The notes under the pieces: model-generated
What the model saw: the letters and a program-made list of their open reading frames with translations, nothing else
Told to the model about the DNA's origin: nothing
The model's database searches: none
Translations under genes and position numbers: made by a program
Origin: Streptomyces spirodelae
GTDB lineage: Bacteria > Actinomycetota > Actinomycetes > Streptomycetales > Streptomycetaceae
NCBI RefSeq assembly: GCF_017676385.1
Contig: NZ_JAFFZN010000025.1
Span: 62,001 to 126,000, forward strand
Direction of reading: 5' to 3'
Length of the DNA: 64,000 nucleotides
Part shown: positions 59,920 to 64,000 of the stretch, piece by piece
How positions within the stretch are numbered: position 1 is the first letter of the stretch
Layout of the letters: each line of letters starts with the position of its first letter

Positions 59920-59921
59920 TC

Positions 59922-60995
59922 ATGGCTACCCACAACACTGACCCCTCCCCGGCCGAAGCGAGCAACGCGTCCCGCGACGGCACGGCCGATGTCCTGGTCA
60001 CCGGCGCCAGCGGATTCATCGGCGGCCACCTCACCCGGCGGCTGGCCGAGCGCGGCCACCGCGTCCGGGTCCTGGTGCGCCCCGAGAGCGACCGCTCGGC
60101 GTTCGAGGACGTGGCGGACGAGATCGAGACCGAGACCGGAGACCTGGACGATCTGGACAGCCTGTGCCGCGCGGCGAAAGGCGTCTCCCACATCTACAAC
60201 TGCGCGGGGATGTCCGCGGACTGGGGCCCCTGGGAGGACTTCCACCGGGCGAACGTCCAGGGCGCCAGGAAGGTCGTCGAGGCCGCCCATCTGGCCGGCA
60301 CGGTCGACCGGGTGCTGCACGTCAGCACCACCGATGTGTACGGCTATCCGAAGCAGCCCGGTGACGAGTCGGCGGCCTGCAAGGACATCGGCCTGCCGTA
60401 CAACCGCAGCAAGATCCTCGGCGAGCGCGCGGTGCGCAAGGCCGCGGGCGAGACCGGTGTGCCGGTGACCATCGTGCGTCCGGTGTCGGTGTACGGGCCG
60501 CGCAGCAAGGACTTCGTGATCGAGATCGGCAATCTCCTGGTGCAGAAGCAGATGCTCTACATCCGCGGCGGCAAGGTCCCGGCCGGCCTGCTCTACGTCG
60601 ACAACGCGGTCGACGCCATGATCGCCGCCGCCACCTCCCAGGAGACGGTCGACAGGGCCTACAACCTGCGGGACCCCGAACAGACGACCTGGCGGCAGTA
60701 CGTGGAGGCCCTCGCAGCGGGGATGGGCGTCAAGCCGCCCCGGCTCAACCTGCCCGCCCCCGTGGCCACCGCCGCCGCCACTGCCTCCGAGAAGATCTAC
60801 GGCGCCCTGGGCATCACCTCCCGCCCGATCCTCACCCGGCACACCGTCCACCTCTTCGACCGCGACCAGTCCTACGGCATCAAGCGGGCGCAGCGGGACT
60901 TCGGCTTCAAGAGCCCCGTCGGCTTCGCGGAGGGCATGCGCCGCACCGTCGCCTGGCTCGACTCCGCCGAAGGGCGCAAACATGTTGCCCGTTGA
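59922..60995 (+). CDS. redK: extended SDR reductase for the 2-undecylpyrrole step
   Basis: 357 residues. Rossmann motif VTGASGFIGGHL, STTDVYG and the YxxxK pair in PYNRSKILGE; related to 3-beta-hydroxysteroid dehydrogenase-like epimerases. In the red pathway RedK reduces the 4-keto-2-undecyl-4,5-dihydropyrrole made by RedL so that water loss gives 2-undecylpyrrole. ATG 59922 lies just after the redL stop. The end overlaps redJ by 14 bases. Confidence 0.92.
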   Translation: MATHNTDPSPAEASNASRDGTADVLVTGASGFIGGHLTRRLAERGHRVRVLVRPESDRSAFEDVADEIETETGDLDDLDSLCRAAKGVSHIYNCAGMSADWGPWEDFHRANVQGARKVVEAAHLAGTVDRVLHVSTTDVYGYPKQPGDESAACKDIGLPYNRSKILGERAVRKAAGETGVPVTIVRPVSVYGPRSKDFVIEIGNLLVQKQMLYIRGGKVPAGLLYVDNAVDAMIAAATSQETVDRAYNLRDPEQTTWRQYVEALAAGMGVKPPRLNLPAPVATAAATASEKIYGALGITSRPILTRHTVHLFDRDQSYGIKRAQRDFGFKSPVGFAEGMRRTVAWLDSAEGRKHVAR

Positions 60996-61824
60996 TACCA
61001 CCTCGCAGGCCGCCGCCTGGTTCCCCGGCACCAGCCCCGAGGGGGCCGGCCCCAGGCGGCTGGTGTGCATCCCGTACGCGGGCGGCACAGCTTCGGTCTA
61101 CCGGGCCTGGCAGGAGCGACTGGGAACAGACGTCCACGTGGTGCCCGTCCAGCTGCCGGGCCGGGGGCTGCGCCTGCGCGAGGCCCCTCACGAGGCCCTC
61201 GGGCCGCTCGTCTCTCAGCTGGCCACCGCGCTGCTGGAGGCCCGGCTGTGCCACGACTACGCGCTGTTCGGCCACAGCATGGGAGCGCTGCTCGCCTACG
61301 AGGTGGCGTGCGAGTTGCGCGAGCGGGGCGCGCCCGAGCCCGCGCATCTGTTCGTCTCCGGCAGCAGGGCGCCCCATCTGTACGGGACTCGCGAGGACCA
61401 TCTCCTGCCCGACGAGGAACTGCGCCGGCTCGTCAGCGACCTGGGCGGACTGGACCGGGACCGGGCCGTCGATGCGGCCTACTTCGAGCGCAGGCTGCCG
61501 GTCCTCCGCGCCGACCTACGCGTGTGCGAGACCTACCGGTGGCGGCCGCGCGCCCCGCTGGGGTGCCCGATGACGGCTTTCTCCGCCACCCGGGACGCGC
61601 TCGCCTCCGCGCCGCAGACGGAGGCGTGGCGCGCGTACACCTCCAGTTCGTTCCTGCGCCGCCATCTGGAAGGCGGTCACTTCTTCCTGAACGGCGGACC
61701 CTCCCGGGAGCGGCTGCTGCGGAGCCTGCGCGACGAGCTCGCCGGAGCGCGCACAGGACAGGACGCCGGACCCGTCGGACCCCAGCCCGTCAACGCGCGA
61801 AGGAACGCACCATGGATCTGTTGA
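60982..61824 (+). CDS. redJ: type II thioesterase
   Basis: 280 residues. Alpha/beta hydrolase with LVCIPYAGGTASVY, nucleophile in FGHSMGALLAYE, and the catalytic His in EGGHFFLN. In S. coelicolor RedJ is reported to release dodecanoic acid from RedQ for activation by RedL. ATG 60982 lies inside the redK end; redJ in turn overlaps redI by 13 bases, so redK-J-I are tightly coupled. Confidence 0.91.
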   Translation: MLPVDTTSQAAAWFPGTSPEGAGPRRLVCIPYAGGTASVYRAWQERLGTDVHVVPVQLPGRGLRLREAPHEALGPLVSQLATALLEARLCHDYALFGHSMGALLAYEVACELRERGAPEPAHLFVSGSRAPHLYGTREDHLLPDEELRRLVSDLGGLDRDRAVDAAYFERRLPVLRADLRVCETYRWRPRAPLGCPMTAFSATRDALASAPQTEAWRAYTSSSFLRRHLEGGHFFLNGGPSRERLLRSLRDELAGARTGQDAGPVGPQPVNARRNAPWIC

Positions 61825-62900
61825 GTCTCGCCACCACTGTCCGCAACCGTGTCGAGGAGCCGGTAAGCGGCCTGCTGCAGATACTGAAAGTGCTGGGCAA
61901 CCCCCGGATGCCGGTGCTGCTGGCGCTGTCCAAGGGCCTCATCGAGCCGACATACCGGCTGGCCTTCCTCGCCTCCGCCTCCAACTCGGGCGTACTGCGC
62001 TGTCTGGCGGCACGCCCCTGCGACCTGGAGTCGCTCGCCGAGAGGCTCGCGATCGGCCCGGCCGACAAGGACCGGCTCCGCGCCTGGCTCGACATGGGCG
62101 TCAAGCTGGGCGACTTCGGCACCGGTGAGGGCTGCTACCGGCTCAACAGTTTCACCGCGAAGTTCCTCGCACAGCCGGGCAACGACGCGGTGGCCGCCGC
62201 GCTGGAGGAAGTGATCCGCTTCCATGTCCCGGCCCTGCTGCACGGTCCGAGCATGCTGCGTGGCGGCGAGCGGTTCTCCCTGGACGACCAGGACGGCGCG
62301 GTCATCGCCCGCTCGACGCGGGTCGTCGAGTCCTTCGTCGAGGCGGCCGTCGACCGGAGCCTGGAGCGCTCCCGGCCGGTGCGGCTGCTGGAGATCGGCT
62401 GCGGCAGCGGAACGTACGTGCGCTACGCGGCCGGGCTCAACCCCAGGCTCTCGGCGCTCGCCATCGACATGCAGAAGAGCGTCGCCGACCAGGCGGCCGC
62501 CAACATGGCCGAGTGGGGGCTCACCGACCGGGTCGAGACCCGGCAGGGCGATCTGCGCGCGCTGGACCTGGAGCCGCAGTTCGACCTGGTCACCATGCAC
62601 AACAACATCTACTACTTCCCGCAGGACGAACGGGTCGAGACGCTGCGGAGGGCCCGCCGGATGCTCGCGCCCGGCGGCAAGCTCCTGCTGACCACCTCCT
62701 GCCAGGGCGGCAACGCCGGTCTGGAGGCGCTCAACCTGTGGTTCCACTTCTCCGACTTCGGCGGTCCGCTGCCCAGCGAGGGCGAACTCGTAGGGCAGTT
62801 GGAGGAGGCGGGGTTCACCGATGTCGAAGCGGCCCAGATCATCCCGGGCGAGCAGTTCCGCGCCTGCACGGGCACCAACGCGCAGCTCGCGCTGGACTGA
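61812..62900 (+). CDS. redI: SAM-dependent O-methyltransferase
   Basis: 362 residues. An N-terminal helical dimerisation region (1-110) and a class I methyltransferase core with motif I LLEIGCGSGTYVRYAAG, post I ALAIDM and motif IV FDLVTMHNNIYYF. It methylates the hydroxyl of 4-hydroxy-2,2'-bipyrrole-5-carbaldehyde to give MBC. ATG 61812 follows AAGGAACGCACC. It is followed 19 bases later by redH. Confidence 0.93.
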   Translation: MDLLSLATTVRNRVEEPVSGLLQILKVLGNPRMPVLLALSKGLIEPTYRLAFLASASNSGVLRCLAARPCDLESLAERLAIGPADKDRLRAWLDMGVKLGDFGTGEGCYRLNSFTAKFLAQPGNDAVAAALEEVIRFHVPALLHGPSMLRGGERFSLDDQDGAVIARSTRVVESFVEAAVDRSLERSRPVRLLEIGCGSGTYVRYAAGLNPRLSALAIDMQKSVADQAAANMAEWGLTDRVETRQGDLRALDLEPQFDLVTMHNNIYYFPQDERVETLRRARRMLAPGGKLLLTTSCQGGNAGLEALNLWFHFSDFGGPLPSEGELVGQLEEAGFTDVEAAQIIPGEQFRACTGTNAQLALD

Positions 62901-62919
62901 ACGGTCAGGAGACCTCACG

Positions 62920-64000
62920 ATGACAACGCACGCCACCCGAACTGCCGTTGCCGGGCCGCACGCCGGCCAGGTGGTCGTCCTCGGCGACGGACCCCAGCCG
63001 GACCCGGCCGTCCTCGGCGGCAAGGCCGCCAGGCTCGGCGAGATGCTGGCCGACGGGCTGCCGGTACCGCCCGCCTTCTGCCTCACCACCGAGTTGTTCA
63101 CCTCGTTCCTGGAGGAGACCGGCCTCGCGGCCAAGGTGCCGGGAACCGAGGGCCGTGCCCTGCGGGAGCAGGTGCTGGCCACCGAGATACCTCCCTCGAT
63201 CGCGGAGGCGGTCCTGGCCGCGTACGCGAGGCTCGGGCGGCCCCGGGTGGCCGTCCGCTCCTCGGCGCCGCGGGAGGACTCGGCGGCCCAGTCCTTCGCC
63301 GGCCAGCACGACACGATCCTGGACGTGGCCGGCGACGCCGCGCTGCTGGACGCCGTACGGAGCTGCTGGGCCTCCCTGTGGTCGGACCGTGCCACGACCT
63401 ACCGCGACGACGACGGCGCGCCCGGAGCCATCGCCGTGGTCGTACAGGAGATGGTCCACTCCGATGTGAGCGGTGTCGTCTTCACCGTCGACCCCGTCAG
63501 CGCGCGCCCGCACCGGATCGTGGTCGAGGCGTGCCAGGGACTGGGGGAGGGGCTGGTGTCCGGCCGGGTATCCAGCGACTACTTCGTGGTCGACGACCGC
63601 ACCCTGGAGGTCGTCGAGGAGCGGGTCAGGCACAAGGTGACCAAGTGCGCCCCGCTCGAACCCGGGAAGATCGGCATGACGAGGGTCGACGCCGCCGACC
63701 GCAATGTGCCCTGCCTCTCCCGGGAGCAGCTGGCCGAACTCTGCGGCCATGCCCTGCGCCTGCGCCGCCGGTACGGCTGCGACCAGGACATCGAGTGGGG
63801 CATGCGCGACGGCGTCCTCCAGCTCTTCCAGACCCGGCCCATCACCACAGCGCCTGCGGCCGGTTCCGGCGGCAACCCGGGAAGTGCCGCCAGCCCCTAT
63901 GTGACTGAGCAGAAGGAGGAGATCGAGCAGGGCACCCTCTGGTCGCGGATGGACATCGGGGAGATCTTCGTCGGGCTGATGACGCCGCTGGGGCTGAGCT
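62920..64000 (+). CDS. redH: prodiginine-condensing enzyme RedH, 5' part (cut by window edge)
   Basis: The first 360 codons are present, with no stop before the edge. The region is the ATP-grasp (PEP synthase/PPDK-like) nucleotide-binding domain: GGKAARLGEMLADGLPVPP, AVRSSAPREDSAAQSFAGQ, QEMVHSDVSGVVFTVDP and DIEWGMRDGVLQLFQTRP. RedH/PigC enzymes use ATP to join MBC with the alkylpyrrole to the tripyrrole. ATG 62920 lies after GGAGACC. The swivelling and condensing C-terminal parts should lie past 64000. Confidence 0.93.
   Translation, partial: MTTHATRTAVAGPHAGQVVVLGDGPQPDPAVLGGKAARLGEMLADGLPVPPAFCLTTELFTSFLEETGLAAKVPGTEGRALREQVLATEIPPSIAEAVLAAYARLGRPRVAVRSSAPREDSAAQSFAGQHDTILDVAGDAALLDAVRSCWASLWSDRATTYRDDDGAPGAIAVVVQEMVHSDVSGVVFTVDPVSARPHRIVVEACQGLGEGLVSGRVSSDYFVVDDRTLEVVEERVRHKVTKCAPLEPGKIGMTRVDAADRNVPCLSREQLAELCGHALRLRRRYGCDQDIEWGMRDGVLQLFQTRPITTAPAAGSGGNPGSAASPYVTEQKEEIEQGTLWSRMDIGEIFVGLMTPLGLS

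Larger units (their letters stand above)
36912..64000. other. red-type prodiginine biosynthetic gene cluster (open at right edge)
   Basis: Nineteen consecutive genes match the order and domain structure of the undecylprodigiosin cluster: redD-X-W-Y, Z, V-U-T-R-Q on the minus strand, then P-O-N-M-L-K-J-I-H. Diagnostic parts are the double-KS RedX with prolyl-PCP oxidase RedW, the ACP-ACP-oxoamine synthase RedN, the ligase-ACP-KS-AT-ACP-oxoamine synthase RedL and the PEP-synthase-like RedH. Counterparts of redG and redF would lie past 64000. The S. coelicolor order is cited from memory. Confidence 0.93.

Noticed and set aside
36912..64000. The cluster as a wholly undescribed biosynthetic system
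   Set aside because: Every biosynthetic gene matches the known red/pig pathway by motif and order; novelty is limited to regulation, RedT, the RedL vestigial domain and location.

Overview
The window is high-GC actinobacterial DNA, almost certainly a Streptomyces chromosome. The reasons are strong third-position G/C bias, GTG starts with GGAGG-type ribosome sites, ATGA/GTGA stop-start overlaps, rare TTA codons confined to two genes, and a gene content that matches the conserved purB - bioDABF - clpP - urease - tap neighbourhood, which I recall from S. coelicolor (SCO1230 to SCO1254 region). No transposase, integrase, tRNA, rRNA or CRISPR array was seen.

Positions 1-36210 are core or housekeeping-like. 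From the left: an ACT-GNAT protein, DUF1990, a Tat-exported PhoD phosphatase, a 1068-residue helical-repeat protein, an alpha/beta hydrolase divergent from an ECF41 (SigJ-type) sigma factor, an SDR, a HutC-type GntR regulator with a DasR-like operator, and a ROK regulator. These are followed by a small TTA-containing gene, a uracil-DNA glycosylase overlapping purB, an SGNH hydrolase and two CNNM/CBS membrane proteins. Next come the biotin genes bioD-bioA-bioB (minus) with divergent bioF (plus), an anti-sigma-type ATPase, a DMT exporter preceded by a possible attenuator, a ClpP paralogue divergent from an orphan Phd/YefM antitoxin, a secreted M28 peptidase, the complete ureABCFGD operon, a secreted Tap-type peptidase ending at a very strong terminator, and a PlsC acyltransferase.

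Positions 36912-64000 (open at the right edge) are a red-type prodiginine cluster, gene for gene collinear with the undecylprodigiosin cluster of S. coelicolor: redD (SARP), X, W, Y | Z | V, U, T, R, Q (minus) | P, O, N, M, L, K, J, I, H (plus, H truncated by the window). redS, which I recall between redT and redR, is absent. Two branches are encoded. The bipyrrole branch is RedM/O/W/X/N/V/I: prolyl-PCP to pyrrolyl-PCP, chain extension, serine condensation, oxidation and O-methylation to the methoxybipyrrole carbaldehyde (MBC). The alkylpyrrole branch is RedP/Q/R/J/L/K: dodecanoate, malonyl extension and glycine condensation, then reduction to 2-undecylpyrrole. RedH joins the halves; RedU arms the carrier domains. 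redG and redF, if present, lie beyond the window, so whether the product is cyclised cannot be told.

The chemistry is known, so the most informative new signals are regulatory and in unassigned genes. These are two opposed triplets of 11-bp-spaced GTCAG repeats between redQ and redP (a likely RedD/SARP control region for most biosynthetic genes), a 25-bp palindrome in the redQ leader, an Arg-rich 30-codon upstream ORF overlapping the redP start, a protein-kinase/APH-like signature in the unassigned RedT, and a dead extra ACP (Ser to Tyr) in RedL. The cluster also sits beside urease/tap rather than at its S. coelicolor locus.
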